From the NCBI RefSeq assembly GCF_000347775.1, contig NZ_APAT01000008.1, positions 37,361-101,360 of the forward strand: a DNA stretch of 64,000 bases, given 5' to 3'. The position numbers were made by a program, and so were the translations under genes. This stretch comes from Marinobacter santoriniensis NKSG1. Lineage in GTDB: Bacteria; Pseudomonadota; Gammaproteobacteria; Pseudomonadales; Oleiphilaceae. The stretch's first letter is position 1. Every line of letters starts with the position of its first letter. A model generated the notes under the pieces. It did no database searches. It saw nothing but the letters and a program-made list of their open reading frames with translations, and was not told where the DNA came from. Below, piece by piece: positions 57,713-64,000 of the stretch.

Positions 57713-58405
57713 TTATTTTAGGCTTTTCGACGCCGTAAGGGCAAGCGTGTATTCGCCAGCAGCCGACGGGTCAAAGGAGAAGGCTGGCGCGGTGATGCCT
57801 GGCAAACTCGAATCACCGAGGTACGAGAACAGCAGGTTCTGCGATCCTTGAAGCGGAAGAGATGCAGGGCTCAGCGCCCCAAAGTTGATCACGCCATGAT
57901 CGGCTTCATCTGTACCCACTGCACTGTCGAAATCGTAGAAAAGCGCTAACTCGATCGCAGAGAGTTCTTCAGCAATGTAACTCTCGCTAATGAAGTCGTT
58001 TGCGGTGAAACTCGCGAAGAAATTGAAGTTCCAGGTTGCCCCTTCCAGACTGGAAGAAGGCGGAATGTTGGAGCCTGTCGATGCGAAAAAAGTGCCGTTC
58101 CCATCATTACCCTCATCAACATTATCGTACCGACCATGAGACGACATTCCCAACGTGATTGTTCCTAGTGACCGCGGACGGTTTAAGGTTTCAATAGAGC
58201 CGAAAACGTCGAATTCCGTTATGGCAACGGAGTCGTTGGGAATTCCACTTCCTCCAAAGGTTGCTTCAGACAACTCACCAAAGCGATCGAATTGAGGCGT
58301 GATCGGAGCCGCAACGGATGTCATCGAAACTGCACAAACACCGACTCCGACGAGACAAGCTTGAAGCTGACGCTGCTTCGAAAAAAAGGACTGACTTACT
58401 CCCAT
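57713..58405 (-). CDS. Secreted protein of unknown function, PEP-CTERM-like body without anchor
   Basis: The 230 residues begin with a signal peptide (CLVGVGVCAVSMTSVAAP) and a mature part rich in Ser, Gly, Asp and Phe: GTITLGMSSHGRYDNVDEGN, ATWNFNFFASFTANDFISES. The end, FSFDPSAAGEYTLALTASKS, resembles the final beta strand of many PEP-CTERM/choice-of-anchor extracellular proteins, but the sorting signal that should follow is absent in all three frames. GGAG eight bases before 58405 fixes the start; 22 extra upstream codons are rejected. AT-richer than the core, and adjacent to short repeats. Confidence 0.75.
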   Translation of the reverse strand: MGVSQSFFSKQRQLQACLVGVGVCAVSMTSVAAPITPQFDRFGELSEATFGGSGIPNDSVAITEFDVFGSIETLNRPRSLGTITLGMSSHGRYDNVDEGNDGNGTFFASTGSNIPPSSSLEGATWNFNFFASFTANDFISESYIAEELSAIELALFYDFDSAVGTDEADHGVINFGALSPASLPLQGSQNLLFSYLGDSSLPGITAPAFSFDPSAAGEYTLALTASKSLK

Positions 58406-58972
58406 AATACTTACTCCAGCTATTCTTAATTCTGATGTGCCTGCTCGTACACGGCAGGCTTGGCAATCCATTCATTAGGAGCAAAAAATGAACCAGTTTT
58501 GCTAACTAAATCTAATTACCTATTTTTCAGAAAGTTACACTGTGATTTAAGTGGATGTGGCGAGCTGACAGTAATATGTGTAAAAAAAAATCGACACATA
58601 AAATGCCATTGTTGAATCGCCGATCGCATCGGGAAACAGACATTCTTAATTAATGATATGAATGGCTTAATTGCTTAAATTCCTGCTCGCAAGCTGCGTC
58701 CAATAAAGCAGTGGTGCTGGTGGTTCTCACGTCTCAGAGCGTTTTAAACATCTCTGCTTTAGTTGCACTGCTGATTAGAGTTTTCCGCCCGTTGGTGTTT
58801 CTCCAGACATTCCAATTGCGTCAAGTCTTCAGTGAATCATCGAGAGAGGAAACGCGGTCTCACGGCCCATGAAAAGGTCGGCATTGTGGTCAATCTGGAC
58901 GTTCGCTTTGCGACCTCTTCAATGTCCAGAGTACTAGTTGACGTGTGGCAGAGAGGCGATGGCGATATCCGG
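58406..58972. other. AT-rich gene-free region
   Basis: No credible gene. It contains a hairpin with 7-bp arms (TATGTGT/ACACATA, near 58576-58601) around an A-run, and a 17-bp repeat at 58899-58915. Promoter elements for the secreted-protein gene may lie here but no clear hexamer pair was found. Confidence 0.55.
58899..58915 (+). repeat. 17-bp direct repeat, left of the pilin gene
   Basis: ACGTTCGCTTTGCGACC is identical to 59676-59692 in the same orientation; the two copies bracket the pilin-like gene. Confidence 0.88.
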
Positions 58973-59527
58973 TTAACAGTCGTTGGTCACATAGGTGACC
59001 GTGGGAGGTGCGCCTGGAGACGCCGCGCGGTCGTAACGAAGATAACAATTGGTGTTTTCTATCGCATTGCGGTTGACCTTACCTCCCGACGACCCCTGAA
59101 TTGATGCAGTAGTAATCACAACGTAGGATGCAGGAGGCGCATCGGTACCCCAAGCCAGATCGGTTGTAGAATTACTATCCATAGCTTTAAAAACGTTGTT
59201 CGGATCACGAAAGCCGCTTGGCGCACGGCTGGCCGTTGGATAACCATATCGAACCTCTATGTCGTCAACGCCATCTCCGTCCAGATCAATCGTTGCGTTT
59301 GGCTCACCTTGAACGCCCAGCACTAACGCCTTGGTATGAACTATGTTGGCAGCTGATAATACGGCTCCCCCAATTGACTCCAGCACCGATATATTGGCTG
59401 AGGCTGTCAGGTTCGCATATTTCGGCAGGGCAAAGGCAGCAAGAATTCCTAGAAGCACGATAACAACGACAAGCTCAATTAATGTAAAGCCAGATCGCTT
59501 TGATGGGGCATGTCTCTTATCTCGCAT
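58973..59527 (-). CDS. Type IV pilin-like protein (MSHA-type)
   Basis: The 184 residues have a prepilin leader KRSG and the cleavage context G-FTLIELVVVIVLLGILAA with Phe+1 and Glu+5, followed by the N-terminal helix and ALPKYANLTASANISVLESI. A Ca-loop-like DLDGDGVDDIEVRYGYP and a C-terminal Cys pair (NTNCYLRYD...TNDC) follow, as in MshA-type pilins. The prepilin peptidase and assembly genes are not in the window. It is a lone gene, AT-richer than its surroundings and flanked by 17-bp direct repeats. No strong ribosome binding site is visible. Confidence 0.87.
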   Translation of the reverse strand: MRDKRHAPSKRSGFTLIELVVVIVLLGILAAFALPKYANLTASANISVLESIGGAVLSAANIVHTKALVLGVQGEPNATIDLDGDGVDDIEVRYGYPTASRAPSGFRDPNNVFKAMDSNSTTDLAWGTDAPPASYVVITTASIQGSSGGKVNRNAIENTNCYLRYDRAASPGAPPTVTYVTNDC

Positions 59528-59675
59528 GATGATTTGTTGACCGATTCTTGGTTCAGAAGATGGTTTCGCCGCTCAATTGCCAGAATAGCTCGGGATCTTT
59601 CCAACGAGCAATGCTCAAACTAATGTTACCCGAAAAGGTTGGGAAGGCTCGAAAGGTGAACACAACTGGGAACAA

Positions 59676-59692
59676 ACGTTCGCTTTGCGACC
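59676..59692 (+). repeat. 17-bp direct repeat, right of the pilin gene
   Basis: Exact second copy of the 58899-58915 sequence, upstream of the pilin start on the other side. Confidence 0.88.
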
Positions 59693-59715
59693 ATCCCGCA
59701 TCCCAGGCAGTAGCT

Positions 59716-59734
59716 AAACAAAAGCGAACATTCG
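59716..59734 (-). repeat. 19-bp repeat, copy 2
   Basis: Exact copy of 57368-57386. Its core is the inverted complement of the 17-bp repeat core 23 bases to its left. Confidence 0.9.
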
Positions 59735-59900
59735 AGTCAGGCCTTCCCTCCGCCCCCGAAGGTTCCAAGTCGCAGGAAAACGACCACAGCTCCATACCGT
59801 ACCAGCAAACTTTTTGCTAGCAGAAGTATCCTTTTTATCGGTTGTTCGTCATCCAATGAGTCTTTTCAACATTAACGCCAAAACAAGGGCGATCGTACCG

Positions 59901-60917
59901 ATGCTTGAGATATTCACCCACCTGGCCAACTGGCTGACCTACGATCTGATGGGCCTGAGCCCGGACACAAAACTGGGTACGTCCATCCATTTCTTCATTG
60001 AGGACACCACCAAGATCCTGTTCCTACTGGTGATAATGATCTACGTGATCGCCCTGGCGCGAGCGTCTCTGAATCTGGAACGGGTGCGGGCCTATATCCA
60101 ACAGAAGCATCGGATGGTGGGCTATTTCTTCGGCTCCGGCTTTGGCGCCATTACCCCGTTCTGCTCCTGCTCCAGCATTCCGCTGTTCCTGGGTTTCACC
60201 AGCGCCGGCATTCCGCTGGGCATCACCATGGCCTTCCTGTTTACCTCGCCTATCATCAATGAGGTGGCCGTGATTATGCTCTGGAGCCTGCTGGGCTGGA
60301 AGTTCACCCTGGCCTATATCGTGATCGGCATTGCGGTGGGCGTCGTTGGCGGCATGATTCTGGATGCGATCAAGGGCGAGCGCTGGCTGAAAGGCTTTGC
60401 CGCCAAGGCCTATCAGAAGGCGGCGGCTGAAGCCCATAGCCACCCGGACGGTTCCGAGCTACCCGAAGCACCAAAGCTGAGCTTCCAGGCAAGGCATGAG
60501 TTTGCCAAGGACGAACTGAAGGAAATCGTCGGCCGGATCTGGAAGTGGGTACTGATCGGCGTTGGCCTTGGTGCCGTCCTGCACGGTTTTGTGCCCGATG
60601 GCTGGTTTGCCGAGAACCTTGGCTCCGGTCAATGGTGGAGCGTACCGGCGGCCGTCTTTGCCGGCCTGCCCCTGTATTCCAATGCAACCGGTGTCATTCC
60701 GGTGATGGAAAGCCTGATCATGAAGGGTCTGCCGGTGGGTACCACCCTGGCCTTCTGCATGGCCACCGTCGCGGCCAGCTTTCCGGAATTCATCATGCTC
60801 AAGCAGGTTATGACCTTCCGGCTGCTGGCTATCATCTTTGTGATCCTGCTGGCCAACTTCATGGTGGTCGGCTGGGTGATCAATGCTGTAGGACCCTGGC
60901 TGTTCGCCGGGTTCTGA
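59901..60917 (+). CDS. UPF0718/ArsP-like permease
   Basis: A 338-residue polytopic membrane protein with about eight helices. The conserved cysteine motif PFCSCSSIPLFLGFTSAGIP lies near residue 90, and SFPEFIMLKQVMTFRLLAI closes the second half. This family includes ArsP, an exporter of trivalent organoarsenicals that uses membrane cysteines. A Lys/His-rich cytoplasmic loop separates the two halves (about 170-210). The start MLEIFTHLANWLTYDLMGLS is typical of the family; earlier in-frame ATGs lack ribosome binding sites. Followed by a mini-thioredoxin and an ArsO-like gene. Confidence 0.86.
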   Translation: MLEIFTHLANWLTYDLMGLSPDTKLGTSIHFFIEDTTKILFLLVIMIYVIALARASLNLERVRAYIQQKHRMVGYFFGSGFGAITPFCSCSSIPLFLGFTSAGIPLGITMAFLFTSPIINEVAVIMLWSLLGWKFTLAYIVIGIAVGVVGGMILDAIKGERWLKGFAAKAYQKAAAEAHSHPDGSELPEAPKLSFQARHEFAKDELKEIVGRIWKWVLIGVGLGAVLHGFVPDGWFAENLGSGQWWSVPAAVFAGLPLYSNATGVIPVMESLIMKGLPVGTTLAFCMATVAASFPEFIMLKQVMTFRLLAIIFVILLANFMVVGWVINAVGPWLFAGF

Positions 60918-60960
60918 CCAAAACTGAACAGATACAACCAACACATTGGAGAAAGCTATG

Positions 60961-61194
60961 AAAACATTCGAAGTACTCGGCACCGGCTGCCGCAAGTGTG
61001 TGACAACCGCTGAAACTATCGAGCGGATCGCCAAAGAACAGGGCCAGGAGGTGACCGTGGAAAAAGTGACTGACCCTGCGAAAATCATGGAATATCAGGT
61101 CATGTCCACCCCGGCTGTCGCCGTGGACGGCAAGGTGGTTCACAGCGGCTCCATTCCGGAGCATGACAAAATTGTTGGCTGGCTGAATGGGTAA
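60961..61194 (+). CDS. Small thioredoxin-fold redox protein
   Basis: The 77 residues [20 protein letters not shown] to [20 protein letters not shown] match the redox-active disulfide protein 2 family: CRKC (Cys11, Cys14) and cis-Pro in STPAV. GGAG precedes the ATG. These mini-thioredoxins are commonly encoded beside UPF0718 permeases, perhaps to keep the permease cysteines or the metal(loid) substrate reduced (inference). Confidence 0.92.
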   Translation, partial: KTFEVLGTGCRKCVTTAETIERIAKEQGQEVTVEKVTDPAKIMEYQVMSTPAVAVDGKVVHSGSIPEHDKIVGWLNG

Positions 61195-61198
61195 CTCC

Positions 61199-62257
61199 AT
61201 GAGTCCAAAAACGGTTGATGTTCTGGTAATCGGTGGCGGCCAAGCCGGGTTGGCCACTGGCTATTTTCTGCGCGGCCACAAACTGGACTATCGGGTGCTG
61301 GACCGTGAACCAGCACCGGGTGGCGCCTGGCGTCATGGGTGGGACTCGTTGCAGCTATTCTCTCCGGCGCAGTGGAGTTCCCTGCCCGGCTGGCAGATGC
61401 CGGAAACCGAGGATGGCGAGTGGCCACAGAGCGATGAAGTCATCGATTATCTCCGGCGTTACCAGGAACGGTACAACATCCCGGTGGAACGGCCGGTGGC
61501 GGTGAAATCAGTCACGACGAGTGGCGACGGACTGGCCGTCGAAACCGACCACGGCACCTACCATGCCCGCGCCGTTGTCAGCGCTACCGGCACCTGGAGT
61601 CACCCGTTCATCCCGTCGGTGGAGGGTATCGAGGATTTTCAGGGTGAGCAGATTCATTCCGCCCATTACCGGCGCCCTGAGACCTATGAGGGCCAGCGGG
61701 TTCTGGTGGTCGGCGGTGGCAATTCGGGTGCCCAGATCTACGCCGAAGTCTCCCGGGTGGCCAATGCCAGCTGGGTGACCCGCCATCCGCCCAAGTTTCT
61801 GCCGGACGATGTGGACGGCCGGGCTCTGTTCGAAATGGCCACCGAAAAATGGAAGGCCGAACAGGAAGGGCGTGAATACACACCTGCCGGAACCCTGGCG
61901 GACATTGTCATGGTGCCACCAGTAAAGGAGGCCCGTGAACGGGGCGTGCTGGAAACCCGGCAAATGTTTACCCGTTTCACCGAAAACGGTGTGGTCTGGC
62001 TCGATGGCCAGGAGGAAACGGTCGATGCCGTTATCTGGTGCACCGGCTTCCGGCCGGCCCTGGACCACCTGGAAAGCCTGGGTGTGGTGGAAAGCAATCG
62101 ACAGGTGAAAACGAACGGCACACGTTCCGTAAAGGAGCCACGGTTGTGGCTTGTGGGATATGGCGACTGGACAGGCTTTGCCTCTGCCACTTTGCTTGGG
62201 GTCATGCGCAGCGCCCGGGCTGCTGCGCAAGAAATAAAAAATCACCTGGAACGTTAG
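61199..62257 (+). CDS. ArsO-like FAD/NAD(P)-dependent monooxygenase
   Basis: About 352 residues with two dinucleotide-binding motifs: [20 protein letters not shown] for FAD near the start and [20 protein letters not shown] for NADPH midway, with [17 protein letters not shown] between and [20 protein letters not shown] near the end. It resembles flavin monooxygenases named ArsO in arsenic clusters. An ATG at 61187 overlapping the thioredoxin gene is an alternative start. The substrate is unknown. Confidence 0.85.
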   Translation: MSPKTVDVLVIGGGQAGLATGYFLRGHKLDYRVLDREPAPGGAWRHGWDSLQLFSPAQWSSLPGWQMPETEDGEWPQSDEVIDYLRRYQERYNIPVERPVAVKSVTTSGDGLAVETDHGTYHARAVVSATGTWSHPFIPSVEGIEDFQGEQIHSAHYRRPETYEGQRVLVVGGGNSGAQIYAEVSRVANASWVTRHPPKFLPDDVDGRALFEMATEKWKAEQEGREYTPAGTLADIVMVPPVKEARERGVLETRQMFTRFTENGVVWLDGQEETVDAVIWCTGFRPALDHLESLGVVESNRQVKTNGTRSVKEPRLWLVGYGDWTGFASATLLGVMRSARAAAQEIKNHLER

Positions 62258-62290
62258 TGCTTTCTTTCATCGTTCTATATCGAGAGGCCT

Positions 62291-62980
62291 ATGGGGCATC
62301 CTGAAACACACAAAACACAGCGGGTTGGCTGGCTTCGTGCAGCCGTTCTTGGGGCAAATGATGGCATTGTCTCGACAGCCAGTCTGATTCTGGGCGTTGC
62401 TGCGTCGGGAGCAGATTCCGAGGGCGTTGTAGTTGCCGGCGTGGCCGGCCTCATCGCTGGCGCCATGTCGATGGCGGCGGGAGAGTATATTTCGGTCAGT
62501 TCGCAAGCCGACACCGAACGTGCCGATATCGCCCGAGAGAAACAAGAACTGGAAAACGATCCGGATCAGGAACATCAGGAACTCAAAGCCATCTATGTCA
62601 AACGTGGCCTGGAGCCGGAGCTGGCCTCTACGGTGGCCAGTCAACTGATGCAGCACGATGCGCTGGGTGCGCATGCCAGGGATGAGCTCGGTATCTCGAC
62701 AACCCTGGCAGCTCGTCCCGTTCAGGCGGCGTTTGCGTCCGCGGGAACCTTCTCGGTGGGCGCAGCCCTTCCGCTGCTGGTCGTACTGCTGTTTCCCGCT
62801 TTCACCCTGATATGGACTGTCTCAGGCAGCTCACTCCTGTCTCTTGCCTTGCTGGGGGCCTTATCAGCGAAAACGGGCGGCGCGCCGATGGGCGTAGCCA
62901 CCGCCCGCGTGACATTCTGGGGCGCTCTAGCCATGGCGTTAACGGCCGGAGTGGGCATGCTCTTCGGGGCAACTGCTTGA
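62291..62980 (+). CDS. VIT/CCC1-family iron/manganese transporter
   Basis: The 229 residues contain AAVLGANDGIVSTASLILGV and AGAMSMAAGEYISVSSQADTER, the first and second helices of VIT1/CCC1 carriers, then a cytoplasmic Glu-rich metal-binding region (KQELENDPDQEHQELKAIYV) and three more helices. Family members move Fe2+ or Mn2+ against protons. GAGAGG lies just before the ATG. Probably separate from the ArsO-like gene (33-base gap) but same strand. Confidence 0.93.
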   Translation: MGHPETHKTQRVGWLRAAVLGANDGIVSTASLILGVAASGADSEGVVVAGVAGLIAGAMSMAAGEYISVSSQADTERADIAREKQELENDPDQEHQELKAIYVKRGLEPELASTVASQLMQHDALGAHARDELGISTTLAARPVQAAFASAGTFSVGAALPLLVVLLFPAFTLIWTVSGSSLLSLALLGALSAKTGGAPMGVATARVTFWGALAMALTAGVGMLFGATA

Positions 62981-63001
62981 GGAAGCGAGGGGAGCCCGAA
63001 A

Positions 63002-64000
63002 TTACTTGAGCAAAGCGTCTACAGCTTCCAAAAAACCAGCCATGTCAACCACCTTCTCAGACCCTGGATTGACGGTTTTTCCTTTTAGATCGGCAGTGAC
63101 TATGCCACCGTCAACAGTATCGGTTAACGCAGCCTTAAGCTGCACCGCGTAATGGCTCAGGGCTTCGTTACCCTCTCGCTCACCCAGGGTTTCCAAGGCA
63201 TTGGCAAGCGCAAAGATCAGTGCTGACGGATTAAAGTGGGCGTCGCGACCGTCGGTCTCCAGATACTTCAAATAAAGATCATGAGCGGTACCATGGGGCG
63301 CTTCGAACAGCATGGTGCCGTCCTTGCTCTCGATAATCGAACTGGCGGTCGCCAGGCTGCCACCGAGCGCGGCGGAAATGTCCGAGAAGATGTCGCCGTC
63401 CAGGTTTTGGGAGGGATACAGCGCGTTTCTGGGCGGGTCTGTAATCATCTTCTTGAGCTGGCTGGAAGGCCGCATGATCATGAACGATGGGGGCGGCGTG
63501 TGCTCGCTGGCCAGCTCCCTGCGCACCTCGGTAATCACATCGCTGTAGACTTCGTCGTACTCCATGTACTCGCGCTTGAGACCGAAATACACCTCTTTGT
63601 CCTTGCGAGAGGCATCCCGAAAGACTTGCAGGACCCAGTCCTTTATGGCCTCCCTGTCATTGGACATTAACAGCATGGGATCGCCTTTCCTGACCCGGCG
63701 CGCGTGCTTCTCGTCACCGTCGACGATGACCTTGAGAATGCCGTCTTCCTTAGCCGCCATGTTGAAGCTACCGTACTGGTCGCCGCCACCGGCACTCATG
63801 CGGGAGATGGACACATGAGCACCCCGGCTTGGAATACCGAACTCCCGAAGCTGATTCACGAGCTTGAGCAGTTTCCGCCCGGTGGTGTTATCCGGCACAC
63901 CCCAGATCGCCCGCTCCGGCGGGTTGGATACAATGCGCGCCGCCTGGGCATCGATCAGTTCGTAGTAGTAACTCAGCCCCAGATCCTCGATCTGCTTCTG
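63002..64000 (-). CDS. NADP-type isocitrate dehydrogenase, C-terminal part (N-terminus outside window)
   Basis: The frame is open through the right edge (first codon at 64000). The visible 332 residues include YYYELIDAQAARIVSNPPER, then MIMRPSSQLKKMITDPPRNA, YPSQNLDGDIFSDISAALGG and FEAPHGTAHDLYLKYLETDG with the NADP-binding HGT motif. This matches isocitrate dehydrogenases of the isocitrate/isopropylmalate superfamily. It oxidatively decarboxylates isocitrate to 2-oxoglutarate. About a fifth to a third of the protein is missing, so the subtype is uncertain. Confidence 0.85.
   Translation of the reverse strand, partial: QKQIEDLGLSYYYELIDAQAARIVSNPPERAIWGVPDNTTGRKLLKLVNQLREFGIPSRGAHVSISRMSAGGGDQYGSFNMAAKEDGILKVIVDGDEKHARRVRKGDPMLLMSNDREAIKDWVLQVFRDASRKDKEVYFGLKREYMEYDEVYSDVITEVRRELASEHTPPPSFMIMRPSSQLKKMITDPPRNALYPSQNLDGDIFSDISAALGGSLATASSIIESKDGTMLFEAPHGTAHDLYLKYLETDGRDAHFNPSALIFALANALETLGEREGNEALSHYAVQLKAALTDTVDGGIVTADLKGKTVNPGSEKVVDMAGFLEAVDALLK

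Larger units (their letters stand above)
59528..59900. other. Gene-free region with repeats before the permease gene
   Basis: It holds the second 17-bp copy (59676-59692) and the second 19-bp copy (59716-59734), which face each other and could form a hairpin through GTTCGCTTT/AAAGCGAAC. No gene seen. Confidence 0.6.

Noticed and set aside
57368..59734. Integron gene cassettes with attC sites
   Set aside because: The repeats lack the paired RYYYAAC/GTTRRRY ends and imperfect palindromes of attC sites, and no integrase is near.
59553..59795. 80-codon frame with SNVRFCLATAWDAGWSQ in the repeat region
   Set aside because: It is the translation of the GTTCGCTTT repeats, which commonly yield spurious short proteins; no ribosome binding site.

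Overview
The window looks like chromosome from a marine or halophilic gammaproteobacterium, most probably Marinobacter or a close relative. This is inferred from gene order, the roughly 58% GC core, the long (342-residue) DapD, a BCCT transporter next to osmolyte genes and the VolA/Pla-1 lipase. No rRNA gene is present to fix the taxon. Most of the window is ordinary core genome. The accessory parts are about 1.5-4.8 kb and 57-59.9 kb.

Left part (1-12.4 kb): a sigma-54 activator cut by the window edge is followed by two decayed genes, a RidA-family gene and an acyl-CoA ligase 3' end. A tRNA-Pro(GGG) then anchors a small lower-GC island with a DUF726-type hydrolase and an orphan AlpA-like regulator but no integrase. 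Next come a membrane-anchored glutamate-synthase-like FMN enzyme, a BCCT transporter, and an operon of retropepsin-like lipoprotein, 7TM inactive transglutaminase and ATP-grasp ligase.

Middle (12.4-34.8 kb): rmuC, a secreted TPR-like protein, a divergent AraC regulator/CaiB-type CoA transferase pair, a large lipase lipoprotein, class I fumarase and SelO. A compact glucosylglycerate module follows: glycerate kinase, phosphatase, GpgS-type synthase and GH13_18 phosphorylase. A DUF3524 glycosyltransferase of the queuosine-mannosyltransferase family lies next to it. After these come an MDR oxidoreductase, a DUF1853 protein, glyoxalase I, a Clp-N-like protein with a degenerate ATPase and an unknown partner, a membrane-anchored cold-shock-domain protein and slyX.

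Right core (34.8-57 kb): a minus-strand operon map-glnD-dapC-yffB-dapD-dapE diverges from the classic rpsB-tsf-pyrH-frr-uppS-cdsA-dxr-rseP-bamA-skp-lpxD-fabZ-lpxA-lpxB-rnhB series (translation, isoprenoids, phospholipid, outer membrane and lipid A). An initiator tRNA follows with a near-consensus promoter and a terminator. Three hairpins stand between rpsB, tsf and pyrH, and the one before pyrH is unusually long.

Right accessory part (57-64 kb): AT-richer DNA carries a secreted protein and a lone type IV pilin-like gene among short repeats (a 19-bp pair and a 17-bp pair). It is followed by an ArsP-like permease, a mini-thioredoxin and an ArsO-like flavoprotein, a VIT-family transporter, and the C-terminal part of an isocitrate dehydrogenase running off the right edge.

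The observations most worth following are the DUF726/AlpA island at tRNA-Pro, the closed glucosylglycerate cycle, the Clp-N/degenerate ATPase pair, the hairpin before pyrH and the repeat-bracketed pilin.
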